A stretch of 64,000 nt of DNA, taken from the NCBI RefSeq assembly GCF_018143015.1, contig NC_054740.1, positions 40,937,180-41,001,179 of the forward strand. The letters run 5' to 3'. Under the pieces are notes generated by a model. The model ran no database searches and had not been told where the DNA came from. It saw only the letters and a program-made list of their open reading frames with translations. Source of the stretch: Lytechinus variegatus (lineage: Eukaryota > Echinodermata > Echinoidea > Temnopleuroida > Toxopneustidae). This document shows positions 44,413-56,871 of the stretch, in pieces (the first letter of the stretch is position 1; every line of letters starts with the position of its first letter). A program made the position numbers and the translations under genes.

Positions 44413-45379
44413 CTGAAAACAAAATGTCAAAGACACTTCTTAAGCCTGTTTCAATAAAGACTTGAAAAGGAGTAGAATATTTTTTTCTGAAAGAAACGAG
44501 AGGGATAAGGGGTAAGTGAAAACGGAAAGAAAGGGGGATTGTGAAGTGGAAAGTGAATGAGGGCCAATGAAACTTAAGATTGAATTATATGTGTGCCTGT
44601 AGAAATATTAACAGGGGCAGAAGAAAACAAATGAACGATAACTTGAGGAACTTATAATGTGCGGAAAGAGCAAAAGGTTAAAAGATGATAATGAACAAGT
44701 GCTTTGACATTGGAGCAAGAAAGATCACATGACGATTTGAATAGAATTCTTAGACCAAATAATGGCAAGATTTACCTCGATTCAAATCATGTGACCCGTT
44801 TTTATTAGTCATCCAAAGTACAATAAAACTTTTGGGTATAGAAAACGCATTTGTTGTCGGGAGTTACTAAAACTACTGTTGGAGGCAGAGCCTAAACTTA
44901 CATACACAAAAGAAGTTCAATTTCGCTTGAAATTGTTTTTAAAGACAAATTCACGATGAGATTCTTTTGTGAAAATAGTAATATTTAAACGTCACGTAAG
45001 TCCACTATATTATGATTGACAAGAAAAGAAGATACAGCGATCCCATCAAAGGCTCATTGTTTTGATTTTTTTTAGCTTTCCAGTCTCCTGGCCTTTTCAC
45101 ACGTGAATCTTGACTCATCATTGTAATGATGATTGCCATTGGAATCGTAACTGTGATTAGCGTTGGTGATTTTAATCATGTTCTATTTTGGTTTAACACG
45201 TGCTAAATATTCGTCATTATAGCCTCATTTTTCACTAATCATCATTCAGAATAGGCGATTTTTGTTTACCGTGTGAAAGGGTGGCAAAGATTTTGGACAA
45301 TACATTATCATGATAATGTTCCTTTATATTTCGGAAAGTATCATTCCCTAAAAATAAAAAAAAAACGGGGAAATGGAAT

Positions 45380-45575
45380 AGGAGAGAGAGAGAAAGAGAA
45401 GGAGGGAGTGAAAGGAATGAGAGTGGGAGAGAACCCGTCGAGAACGGGAGAAAGAAGAGAGGCAGATCAAGACGAAAATTGTCGGGAAAGGAGTTATGAG
45501 TGAGGATGTGTTTGATGACAAGGCCAAAATTGGGAAAGCGTTAGGAGAGGGAGGAGAGAGATGATAAGAGGATGA
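45380..45575. repeat. GA-rich tract
   Basis: About 195 bp of mostly A and G on the plus strand (GAGAGAGAGAAAGAGAAGGA and similar). Open frames through it are compositional. It lies in the presumed 5' UTR intron. Confidence 0.7.
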
Positions 45576-46357
45576 GAAAAAATTATAGCAGCTTCGCCCT
45601 AAATACAAGAAAGCAGTGAAAATTATTTTCAGCTCGCGGTTATCAATATTATCTTACTATCAATATTTTTTATTGAAATCATGAAGCCTATCTATATACC
45701 TTTTCTTAATCGCACCTGCAATACAGTTTAATTTATGTTGGTTAAGTCTATTTCTCAGCAGCAATGGTAAACTGCATTCCGTTTATCACTGACACTAATG
45801 AAGCATTTTCGTCATATTTACCAGTTTAATAGCATAAGGATTGACCAAATCAGATTGACTGGCTTTTGAATTGTGGGTTTACATCTTCGTTATTTAGAAA
45901 GAGAGAGTGAGGGGGTAGTTTCTAAATTGATATATTATCTTTCAGAATTTTCCTCTTCTTTTCTAGAAACGCAATGTTCAAATATATCTAATATATTTAA
46001 ATGAAACAGTGATTATTAATCATTCATAGGCTAGATAATTCATCATTCATCTCCGTGCAGACACGGGTTAAGCTATATACTCACATAAAAATGATCGATC
46101 TTGACAAAAATGATATATTTTATATAATCTTGATCAATAGACATCCCCACCCCCTTATCAATACGATAGGACCTAATAATGTGTCCAACCCGATTCGACA
46201 TGAAGACTCACTTCTATTACAAATCATAAACACATATATCATCACATTTATATAGATTTCTAATTATTCAGTTCATTCCGCGGTTGTAAATTATGAAACA
46301 TAGTGAAATTTACCGAACGCATAACAATTCCAGTATTTTTTTTTTATAAAATCTTAC

Positions 46358-46670
46358 CTTGTATTATACGTGCGTGCATGTGTGCTTTCAATCTGGGATC
46401 TCCACTAAAAACGGCTCCTTTGTGAAAAGTCCGCACACTGCAGCTTCATGCAACATACCACTATAAGCCCAAGACAGTGGTTAAAAGAGTAGTATCTATA
46501 TAGAGTCGATCCAAACAGATCGGGCTCCCGATTGTATAAAAAGAAACCACAATTCAAAGAAACAATACAGTGAAAGTGGCCCCAACTTACTCCCAAGCAA
46601 ACAAAACTTCTAGTTCGTTTGCCGGGAAAAGAGAATTCAAGTATATCACCGCATATATATTTCACTTTCA
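46358..46670 (-). promoter_or_regulatory. probable first exon and promoter of the lengsin-like gene
   Basis: A minus-strand donor (ATACAAG before GTAAGATTTT) ends at 46358. About 290 nt upstream is AAATATATATGCGG, a possible TATA element near 46650. The start of transcription is a guess. Confidence 0.35.
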
Positions 46671-46679
46671 ATGCTGTGC

Positions 46680-49600
46680 AAAGGGTGAGTCAATCATTGT
46701 CATGTTAATGAGCATTCGTTTTAAAAAGAAGAAAAGTACATTTTAAGAGCGGGTGTGTGATTGTGATTGAGATGGATGATATGGACTGATGGGTTGTGAT
46801 AATGGTAGTGGAATGCGGAGAAAAGACGGTGATTTTAATAAGTATTGCTATCTACTAGGTATTGTTACTATTATGAGGGGAACTGAATGAAATCAGTGAT
46901 GGAACAGTGAACGATCAACGAGTTTGGCTAGCTCTTTTTTTGTTCAGTTAGGTAGAATCATTGGCGGCGGAAGCCAAAAATTTTAGGAGGGGACAAGCCA
47001 AAAAAAAAAGGTCATCAACAAGAAATTTAGGGGGGACACGTCCCCCCGTCCCCCCGCTTAATTCGCCGCCTATGGGTAGAATAGAATGACTCAACGAGCT
47101 TCATTCTAAAGTACCTGTAAATTTATAAATGCCGCCCACTCTAACAAACTATCTCTGTACTATTTTGAACCACCTGCCCCTCCCACCCCCACGAATGCGA
47201 TGAATGTGGAAGTTTGCCCAAATGCCAAGTGGGTTTATTGATAAAAGCAAAAAAACAACCAAACAAGATAGACATGTTCAAAGAAGTTTCAATCTTGGGT
47301 GAAATGGGTCAAACTATGCTGCCCCTCGAGGGGATATTCATTTCAGTTCAAATCGATTCTTTTTATTGTCGTGTCATTTTAAAACAAACACAAAAATGTC
47401 GCCAGACTCTTATAACAAAAAGGTGCATAGGAAAAAAAGTATCACTTATCAGTCACAAATAATTAATACATCAAAGTAATACATACATGTTAATATAAAT
47501 ATGCAAATACCCTTTGGCTGTTCGCATGCGTGAGCACCCACAGCGCACAGCAAAAAGTTGTTTAAATTTTGTTCACAACGCTGTTTACTATATGAACGCG
47601 GACAATAGTTGTTTAAACAGTAAAGTTTAAGTTTTAATATTTATTTCTCAATAAATTAAGCATAGTTCTTTAAGCTGTTAAACAACTACTGTGCGATTCA
47701 TAATTAAAGTAAACGGCGTTGTTAAAAACTTTAAAAAGCATTTTTACTGTGCGTGGCAGTATGGGTATGTGTGGACCTTATTGGACCCCCTCTTTCTCAG
47801 TATGCCTCTTGTTAGTGCCCAAAGAAACGGATATAATTAAAATATGCATCACTGGAATACGAGTAAATAGAATGTATGATTTGCGGTCTAAGTATATCAA
47901 TAGCATGGCCTCAAATTAAAGCAATAACAAATATTTCACAAATTATATGATAATTTTGCAGTTGATAAATTAGAACGACGTATTAATACCTGATGATTAT
48001 TGATTTGATAAGAATAATTCTGCCCTGTTAATTGACAGATTGTCGAGTGAAACAGTTTCTGACAGCATATAGTTGTTTTTTTCCTGCATTTGATTTGTTT
48101 TGTTATGCTTTTCCTTTTGTTTTCGTTTCGTTTAATTTGTGACTCTGTTTTTTTTTTGTAATTTATCATCATAATTTATGTTTGATAATTTGTTTTTTTT
48201 TTAAATCTTTATTTGTATTGTAATCCTTTATGTTTGGATTTGAAATCAATCAAAATAAACTTAAACATGTCATTTGCACCTTTTATATTATTGACCAGCG
48301 CCCCCCCCCTCTTGTTCCTATATGAGCCCCTCATTTTTGGCGTCAGTTCTCAAGACCTCCATTCATGTTAAATTCTAGCACCCCATTTGCAGAGGACCAT
48401 CTAATAGGTCTCAAACTCCTCGTTTCATCAGCATCTGGTTTCAGATTTTGGGGTCACCCATCCTACCATTTCCAATGCCGGGGTGCCCCCCCCCCCCCGT
48501 ATTGCCTCTTTCATTTTTACGACTTCAAATTATAAATAAGAGATAAATTTATACTAATTCACCGAGAGGCAAACAATGAGAAATATACAAAGGTTTGGCG
48601 AAAATAAATAAAAACAGAATTATCGTCCATATCATAGTTACGGATTAAGATTTCATTTTGTGACGTCACATGAAAGAAGCCCGCCATATCGGATATAAAT
48701 TAAATAAAATTCCATCAGGGGCTGATCCAAGATTTTCCAGGGGGCGGGCATATTTTCCGGATTAAAATATGACAAGCCAAAAAATAAGGTTTTCATCTAA
48801 AATCTAAGGTCATTTCGTCCGAAAACGGATCCTCGCTTTCAAGGGGGGGGGGGCACACTTAGGTGAAAATGGTATATTTACATTAAATTTTGATTATAGC
48901 TGTCAAGGGGGGGGGGCACTAGTCGGATGTGCCCCCCCCCCTGGATCCGCCAGTGAATGCCATTTTCTTAATTGAGAGCAGTATTACCTGAGCAATCAAA
49001 TACATCGTTCCATTCATGATTGGAGAAAAAAATATTTCAAGTCATCATGAGCAACAATAATTGATAAATGAGAATTTATGGAATAATTTAGATGTCTTAT
49101 TGGTTATGGTTACCTAGCTTCTCGATCGGATGTGACGTAACAAAATAAACCACCAAATGTTTAAAACCCTAATTCTAAGTCTATTATTGGGTACGACACG
49201 AGTGGGATTTGAGTTAAAGCGCATGCATGTTCGTGTTTGTATAATAAAGATTTTTCAATTTATTTCAATTTTTCATATCAATTTCTATCTTCACTTGTGT
49301 TAGTTAGGTCTATTATATTACTCTTGACTTAGTTTGCTGTATACAATTTATTTTTCATTTTTTATATTCCACATTGTCGATCAGCTTTAGAATAAATGCT
49401 AGATATATAGGCTAATACTCTTGATTTGAATGTGACTTGATTTGTCGTATATGGGGGGGGGGGGCACTGCAATGGCGAGGTGGACACTGGCGTACAGTTG
49501 GGGGGGGAATGGCCCCTCCCCCAAAAAAGTAATTCAACGTCCAAGAAAAAGGGGAAAGGGAAAAATGGAAAGAAAAGTTGGTGAGATATGGTGTTAATTT

Positions 49601-49780
49601 GTTCATTTTAATCGCAATCTACCTCAAAATTGGATTTTCATTTAAAAAGCTAGGTCAAAATTTCTTCTCGTCCGCTTTATTCGCTCGTGCATTATTTCAC
49701 GTCATGCTTCACGCGATGACAGTCGACGAATAAAGAAGCCAAAATAATAGGGTTAAACGCGTTTTAACTACTTTGCTTCC
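46680..49780. other. intergenic region between the two minus-strand genes
   Basis: No gene seen. It holds a repeat fragment at 46970-47080, an imperfect inverted repeat at about 47530-47760 (AACAACTACTGTGCG against CAATAGTTGTTTAAAC), poly-C and poly-G tracts near 48300 and 48500, a GGATCC-ended repeat at 48715-48957 and another G-rich stretch at 49450-49520. Confidence 0.5.
48715..48957. repeat. dispersed GGATCC-ended repeat, copy 2
   Basis: It starts AGGGGCTGATCCAAGATTTTCC and ends CCTGGATCCGCCAGTG; inside are AAGCCAAAAAATAAGGTTTT and poly-G runs as in the copy at 11379. Confidence 0.6.
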
Positions 49781-49781
49781 C

Positions 49782-49791
49782 TTTATTTATT
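49782..49791 (-). terminator. polyadenylation signals of the unknown minus-strand gene
   Basis: TTTATTTATT on the plus strand gives two overlapping AATAAA on the minus strand, about 80 nt after the stop at 49867. Confidence 0.6.
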
Positions 49792-49866
49792 TGATATATA
49801 CACTGAATATATATACATTGAATACATAGTGGCATGAAATATTAATTGCCTGATAATGAAACAGCA

Positions 49867-52800
49867 CTAAAACGTCAAATTTCCTTTAAAGCGCATTGAT
49901 CGCATCTGTCTGGATGTTGAATTGAAATGGGGCTCACTTGCCACCAGGAGGGCATCATTTAATCCTGCGATAGTGGATTGACTGAATGCTTTCCTGATCA
50001 AGGAATCTTTGGAAATGCAGAATCGTTTGATGATCAAACCGTCGGTAGTTGTTTTGTAGAACACCCGAGATTCCATGGGTTCCGCTTTCGTTTTTGTCAT
50101 CCCATCTAAGTAGAAGTTGTTGGTTCTTTTAGGTGAGGGAAATTCTCTAGATCGCCTCCAGCCAGCAAATCGGTACATCAGATTCTCTGCTCTCTTCTCG
50201 ATACGCAAAATACCCTTGATCATGAATCTCTTAGCGCGGCATTCTTCAGGACTCGTGCTCGTTTGAGCGATCTCGTTCATCTCCAGGACCGCCTCGCTCT
50301 TCATTATCACACGACGCAGGAGTTCGTCACCATCGCTCACCGGCTTGCAATTTTTCAGTCGCTTGTCTCTCATCTCGCCGAGGTGTTTCCCCGCGGCACA
50401 CAGCTCCTGTTCTAAGATCTTGAGCCTTCTGAAGATGTAGGCGCAGAAGAGAGCAGTGTTTCGGAAGTAGATGAGGATTTCCTGATACTGCGATATCAAC
50501 GACGACGGGGATTGTGCGACATCACATTGTGACTTCACAGTTCGGATGAGACTTCTTTCATCTTGCGAAATCATCGTAAGGAATGTCGAAAAGTTAATGC
50601 ATCTTGAGATAACGCTGGTATTAGGAAGGTGGCAAACGTCAAGAACGTTCCAACTGTCATCGTTTAAAGAGTCTGGCAACCCGGTGACCCTTATCTTATA
50701 AAATGCATCCTCCACCAATACTTTCCTTTTACGTTCACCGATTTGCTTCTGGGGAAAGATACTTGGTTTGATTAGGTAATAGAACAGATCGGAAAACTTA
50801 CGAATTAATTCACGGTGATGACGAGATGAGAACAACTTAGCAATCCGGTGTCGCCTTCTAGCAAAGTGTGATCTTAGACAATACTCCTCATCACCATTCT
50901 TTTCAATTTTCGTTGGCAGGAGAGAGACTTCATCTTCTTGGCTTACGTCTTCGGTCACGTCTGACTTACCCTTGGACATCATGTTCATCTTGTAGTCTAG
51001 AAAGAGCCTTCGGACCAAACTGATCTTGGCTTGCAGGATATCTATCGAGTTGAGAAGCATTAATTGACCCCAGCTGATGTCATCTAGGGGTTCTTCAGTC
51101 CTCTGCAGAACACCAAGATTAAGAGAACGTGCGCCATCCTGGTCAGTCGGTCCATGCCTTGCTCCAGAAACCATTTGGACATTCTGTTGGATGGTGGTCA
51201 GCTTTCCAACCACGCGCATGACTCGACATCGGGCACGGGCGAAGATCACGTCATCTACATCGTCATCGTAGTCGTCGTCACTGTCGCTGCTATCGGACAG
51301 GGTTGGAAAGTTTATGCATGCAGTGGGCCCCTTCTTCGACCACCAGGACTTTAGTTTCTGGAGCCTTTCCTGGTGTTTGGATGAGATGGCTTCTTCTGAA
51401 CCATCGTCAAATTCTGGAGATAATTCTGATGGAAGTGGGATGGAGTCTTGTTCTCTGACGAAAAAACAAGAAAATAAAATATAATTGTAAGAAACGCACA
51501 AAGTTGGTAAAGTAGTATTTTACTATAAAAAAAGATAGGGGTGCATGGCTGCGATTCAAAGGATAAATTTAAATGACGTGTTTTTCGCCCAGCAACGTAT
51601 GGAGCTAGGATTCAAGAAGAGCAATCGATTGTCCAAGAAGTAGTTTAAGTTATATAAATTATTACAAGGGCCGGACAAAATAGGAAATGTAACAATCACT
51701 CTGAATCTAGGACAAAACTGCTGCTCCAGTTCACTAATTTTGACATAAACTTCTCGTCATTTGTGCATCCTTTGGTCTCCGAACCTTCTGTAGGGGACAA
51801 AATAGTATAGAGAGGGCAAAAGAAATGTTTTACCAGAGATCGAAAATGTTAAAAGGGAGAACACGTATAAAAATTATTATGTGCTAGAGACCATTCGGTA
51901 GATAATAATAACGTCCCGATATGCGCTTCCAAAGGACTTGGATTTTATTACCATGGCTTTAGCCCCGCAGCCTTTTACAGCGCGGTGGCATTTCAAGGAA
52001 TAAATTCCTGCCGGGTATACCCATTCATCTTTTCTGGGTTGAGAGCAGCACAACAACGTGGATGCATTCCTTGCTGAAGGAAAGAGCGCCATGGCTTGGA
52101 TTCGAACCCACGACCCTCTGTTTCAAAGTCAGAAGACTAATCCACTGGGCCACAACGCTATATGCTAATTTCTAACGAGGGGGGGAGGTTGCTTAAATAG
52201 GCCTATATAATTTATGCAGAAAACAATTCAGACACTGAAATAGCAACGCATTTGGCTCAATGCCAGGGTATAAAAAAATACAATCACAACCAATCAATAT
52301 CTAATGACTGACTATTATGATCCATATAACATATCAATATTCTTTCATAAACTTGTGGAGCAGGACTTCTAAAAATCATTTGCTGCTCAATAACATCTAT
52401 GCATATACTTCAAGGTAATATACTAGTACCGAGTTATCATTTGAACCTGTTATTAATATTTAGAATCTACTTTTTGTATGATGAATGTTGCTATGTCCGG
52501 TGTATAGCGACAGATCTGAATCAGCCAGGTATGGTTCTTAACAGCAGATATCGTTCTTTACTCGGAACCATGTCTGCCGGGTTGACGCAGTTCAATTCTA
52601 TCATTATTCATTCTCCTATTACAATATACAAATCAAATTAGGTCCTTTATCAATTTGAGGGAAATTGATATCGTGTGCATGCAGATCGAGAAACGATAGC
52701 AAGAACGATGTCTGCCGAAGAGAAATATGTTCTGAATCCGCCGAAGTTGGAACACGATCTAGTGAAAGTGTTCCCAGAATCGTATCTGCCTAGTACCGGA

Positions 52801-53787
52801 TCCTGGCCCTTTACTTATTTCTCTTCATTGGCTCCCTGTAAAGAAGAGAATTGTCTTTAAATTACTTCTTTTTGTCTTCAAAGCCTTTAATAACCAGATG
52901 CCAAAATATATCAAAGATAGCCTTGCTTCCCATAGACCAACACGCCCCACCTCCGTTCATCTAAAGACCCATATTTGCTTGCCATACCCAAAACTCGAAC
53001 AAAAACAGGTGATCGCACATTTAGTATTACTGCTTCTAAAGAATGGAACAACATCCCCACTTTTCTTAAATCATCAAACTCTTTAGATCAATTTAAGAAA
53101 CTTTTAAAAACATACCTCTTTTCCGATTTATTTCTTTTGCATGTATTTGGATTGTAATTATTATGTACTTTTGTTTTAAATCGTTTGTAAACGCTGTGAT
53201 ACAGTTAACTATGGAGAGCGTAAATGCTATATATTATTATTAACCATTATATTAAGAATAAATGAGAGAAAAAACACAGATGGGTGCCAAAAAAAGTGAC
53301 ACAATCGGCACTCCAATGAAGAGCCGTTAATCTAACCTAAAAATGTATTGACATCCTCCTAAACATCATCAACATGTAAAATTTAACAACCAAATAAAGC
53401 ACTAATATAACAGGAAGAAATGGCAAAAATGGGGGCGCCGGATGATTCATAACAGCTTTGATTTTTTTAATTGTGAGCTACGGGCCCGGGGCTCATCGAC
53501 TATGAACGAAATCACAAAAGGATGAAAAAAGTGGGCGCTAAAGCCCCCCCCCCCTCGGGGCTGGTTCCGCGGCCCCCGATGAGTTTTATCTTTGAGACGG
53601 CATTAGTAATATATTGATCGGACAGAAACTTTTTTTTTTCCTCTGGAAATTTAAATGAAACTGCTGGTAGATCCTAGGCAAATAGATCTAAATGTATATT
53701 TTTAATATACAAAAATATCAATATGTTTTTATACAGATGTCGCATCACTCACGTCTGTTTGTTGTTATCTTGCGAGATGTCTGCCAT
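49867..53787 (-). CDS. unrecognised 540-residue protein, two coding exons
   Basis: Exon 1 is 53753-53787: ATG, then MADISQDNNKQ and two bases before GTGAGTGATG. Exon 2 is 49867-51454, entered after a strong acceptor (TTTTATTTTCTTGTTTTTTCGTCAG). Two bases plus one complete a Thr codon, and the joined frame is open for 541 codons including stop. The protein has EQDSIPLPSELSPEFDDG, a basic SSKHQERLQKLKSWWSKK, an acidic DSSDSDDDYDDDVDD run and then a largely helical, Arg/Lys-rich body with several Leu-rich segments (for example QILIYFRNTALFCAYIFRRL-like). There is no signal peptide or clear domain. The C-terminus ends in a basic MRSMRFKGNLTF. I do not recognise the family. The long open frame with normal codon use, good splice sites and a near polyA signal make it a real gene. 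Confidence 0.75.
51895..52158 (-). repeat. tRNA-derived SINE in the intron of the unknown gene
   Basis: Read on the minus strand: GCGTTGTGGCCCAGTGG head, GGGTTCGAATCCAAGCCATG with a perfect B box, CAGCAAGGAATGCATCCACG, then GGGTATACCCGGCAGG and a TTATTATCTA tail. Confidence 0.8.
52823..53157 (+). pseudogene. 3' end of a non-LTR retrotransposon ORF2 (frameshifted)
   Basis: LHWLPVKKRIVFKLLLFVFK and MPKYIKDSLASHRPTRP are the downstream reverse-transcriptase motifs of Jockey/CR1/L2-type LINEs. One frameshift later, GDRTFSITASKEWNNIPTFL and FKKLLKTYLF give the C-terminus. It is truncated 5' and lies in the intron of the unknown gene. A tail of ATATTATTATTAA follows to about 53240. Confidence 0.85.
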
Positions 53788-53879
53788 TTGCCAAAGTTAT
53801 ATTGTGTCATGATGTTTTAAGCCACTAATGTTGCGTTTTGCTTGGCTGTCTCGGTAACAATAGCTATGCGCTAGCGGAC

Positions 53880-53975
53880 GTTTCGCGACTTTCACCTTCG
53901 CATTCATGACGTATTATTGCATTGTGACATGGCGCGTACTTGAGTTGCTCAATCAGAAATGACGTAACATGTGAG
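53880..53975 (-). promoter_or_regulatory. candidate promoter of the unknown minus-strand gene
   Basis: About 100-180 bp upstream of its ATG lie two TGACGT (CRE/ATF-like) words at about 53908 and 53959, in a locally GC-richer stretch. Start site not determined. Confidence 0.3.
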
Positions 53976-54105
53976 TGGGTGATATGTCAAACTTGGTTTG
54001 ATGGATCGGTGTGGGGCATTAATATTGGGTTGATTTTTGTGCAATCATGCACCAACATCGATTTCGAAGCTTATCCTGGGATGAATCTCGCACCATGCAA
54101 GAACA

Positions 54106-54263
54106 GGTTTCATGAAACCTTTCAATAATTGTAAATTTCCCACCCGGCAGCTACCATGGTAATATGAATCAGTAGCCATGCACTGACAATCAAACCTTCC
54201 ACGACAGTCACCATAATAATGGCATGATAAAAAAGTACCATAATTAAAAGTCTTTATGAAACC
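54106..54263. repeat. short fold-back element
   Basis: GGTTTCATGAAACCTTTCAA at the left pairs imperfectly with TTAAAAGTCTTTATGAAACC at the right; ACCATGGTAAT and ACCATAATAATGG pair inside. Confidence 0.6.
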
Positions 54264-54487
54264 CGCCGACGGGTCCAACTCGCGAGGTACGGATCAATAA
54301 TTTGGCGCGATTTTATCTTGCTTTTAAATAAATTCTTTTTTTGATGAATAAGTTTATCACTACAACAGTGAAAACCTTTATTTTATCAAGAGTTTTGTGT
54401 TTTCTCAATAAAAACCCACGTTGTAGAATAATTTGATAATTACTTTTTAGTTATGATTTAAAAAAAAGACCTTTAAAGATGACAGAT

Positions 54488-54790
54488 CACTCTGCTCCCC
54501 TCGTTTTGTGTTTTCCCTCATTGTCTCTACCCTTCACCTCCTCCATTCGCCCTTCCTTCCCTCTCAATCTCTCTCTCCTTCCTCCCCTCTCGTCATTTCT
54601 CCTTCCCTCTCAATCTCTCTCTCCCTCCTTCCTCCCTCCACATGTCACCCGCTCCCTCCCCTCTTAACATTCCCCCCACGCTCTCTCTCTCTCCCCCATC
54701 CTGCTTGGCTTCTGACCCTTTAATACTTGACCCCTTTGTTTCTCTCTCCCTCCCCCTCTCTCTCTTTTCATTCCTCTTGCATATTTCAAT
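54488..54790. repeat. CT-rich (polypyrimidine) tract
   Basis: About 300 bp dominated by C and T (TCCCTCTCAATCTCTCTCTC and similar, repeated twice). Open frames here are Ser/Pro/Leu runs from composition. Confidence 0.8.
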
Positions 54791-55991
54791 CCGACTCTAA
54801 ACGCTCCATAATAACTCCCTTAACAAGTTTTTTTTCAGCCAGAAGAAAAGATTCTACATTTATTTCCTTAATTCGTAGTAGAAACATTAACAAAAAATTA
54901 CATCATTTTCCATTTCATGAAAAGAAAGACAAAAATCTAAGAAAGATTTAAAAATCCATAGAATGTTGTACATTAACATAAACGGAATGCATGATTTCAA
55001 ACTCATCTAAATATTGAAAATAAGAATTCATTTAAGAAAATGGGAAATGAGAAATAAAGCTTTACATCAGGAGGGATGTATTTCATTATCAAGGTCAAGT
55101 GATCAATGATATATCCGCACTTGCCACATATATTTACACAATTCTGACATGTAAAGAAGTGAGTTTTTATTAGACTTTATAGTACATGATTTGAGAAAGT
55201 GGGTAGAATCCACTTGCCTTTTATACCACAATTACGGCCACATTTGAATTATTCAGAACAAAATATGGCAACAACAAAATAATTTACCCCAAATCAACAA
55301 TTTGTATAAAATGGGACAATATATTCTGGGCTTCAAAAGAAACTGATCAAACTTTGAATGGGCACTGCACAAATTCCACTCAGTCAAAATGAACAATATT
55401 TTTACACAGGCTAGCTTGGATAATCTTTACTAAGTACATGTAATAATTAAGAGATTGGTACAAGCGAAGAGAGCCCTTCACATCAATCGGTTTCAGAATC
55501 CAAAGTCACAAGATAAAGACCAATGAAAATGAGATGGGATTGAACAACTTCCCAGTTTACATTACACATGATCTTCATGGGCATGAGGTAGTGACTCGCT
55601 CAATCAAACAGAAGCTACAGGATATTAACATCAATGTTTTAAATTACTGGAAAAAAATCACACAGCCACACCCCCCCCCCCCCCCGGGATGTCCCAGTAT
55701 AAGGGATAATCTCAACACAGTGGCCCTCATTCTGAACCGAGGTTTAATTGCAACTCTGGTTAAAAGTTTCAGAGTAACTATGGATAGCTGTTACATAGAT
55801 CATTAACAGTAGAGGTTCAATGTATCTGCTCATTTGACTCTCAAATCATGCTTTACTGTCTGGGAATGATGAATAACGGTAAGACATTTTTCTTCACCAA
55901 TAAAGAATGTACAAAGAGTACAGTAAACATAACATACTATGTGAACAAATTTTGACATGTTTGGCTTCCCATAAATCTGGGACAAACTTAT

Positions 55992-56215
55992 GGGGTGTTG
56001 CAAGAAACTTGCAAACTTGCGATCAATTGCAAGTCCATTTTTGGTCCCTAAATCAACATGTCTTGTAGTCAATTGCAAATTAGTGATTGATTGCTAATCT
56101 GCTCCTAGAAACAAGAAGTTTAGTCTGATTTGCTACAGCTAACGTTCATCTATCAAGTTGTTGAATTGCAACAGAATATTTGCAATTGATTGCAAATATT
56201 TTCTTGCAACACCCC
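55992..56215. repeat. 224 bp inverted-repeat element with GGGGTGTTGCAAG ends
   Basis: GGGGTGTTGCAAGAAA at the left, TTTCTTGCAACACCCC at the right. CAATTGCAA words recur inside. It appears inserted between two parts of another inverted pair (CATTCTGAACCGAGGTTTAA near 55731, TTAAACCCCAGTTCAGAATA near 56234). Confidence 0.75.
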
Positions 56216-56706
56216 CTTAGACCATGGTCTGAGTTAAACCCCAGTTCAGAATACCCGTAATTGTGTGTCTGTGTGTACCTCACTCAGCCACACACAGATA
56301 ACCACTGTATTCAGATTGTGGATGTATGCAGTGCCCTTGTGAAGTTTTATCAATTTCTTTTTGGAACCCAATTTATTATGGCAAGGGAGGGTACTCATAC
56401 ACAATATATACACAATCTACTTGTTGGGGGTAATGTGACAATGTCACCAAATGATTGACATATTTTTCAAGACAACTGCAGATAACAAGCAAACTATAAG
56501 TGGTATATCTACTCAGTAATGACTACATGAATTCATACTGAATTGAGAAAACACATCTAGAATTCTTCAGGGGGAATAACAAATAGAGATATGCGATAAT
56601 ATTTAAAATTGATTGCAAATTTTTGTTCACGGATTGCAATAGATTTACCTTTACGATAATATACAATTGATTGTAATCAAAATAAGTAATTCATTGCAGG
56701 GACCGA

Positions 56707-56871
56707 GGCCCCATTGCACAAAAAATTACTAATATGGTAACTTTGCCATCCAATAGTAACTACCATGGTAATGATGATCAACGGCCAATCAAAATCAAGG
56801 ATTCCATGCAAGTGACCATGGCAAGGCAAAGTTACATGTACCATAATGGTAATTTCTATGCAACGGGCCCC
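56707..56871. repeat. 165 bp inverted-repeat element
   Basis: GGCCCCATTGCACAAAAAATTAC at the left, GTAATTTCTATGCAACGGGCCC at the right; GGTAACTTTGCC and GGCAAAGTTAC also pair. Confidence 0.7.

Noticed and set aside
51700..51787. Possible extra exon of the unknown gene (good acceptor CTATTTTGTCCCCTACAG, weak donor GTGATT, in phase with the last exon)
   Set aside because: Joined to the 11-codon first exon it shifts frame and meets a stop after ten codons, whereas the direct exon 1 to exon 2 join is open. It would need another upstream exon, which I could not find.
54479..54951. Three short plus-strand open frames in the CT-rich tract
   Set aside because: Pure Ser/Leu/Pro runs from polypyrimidine sequence.
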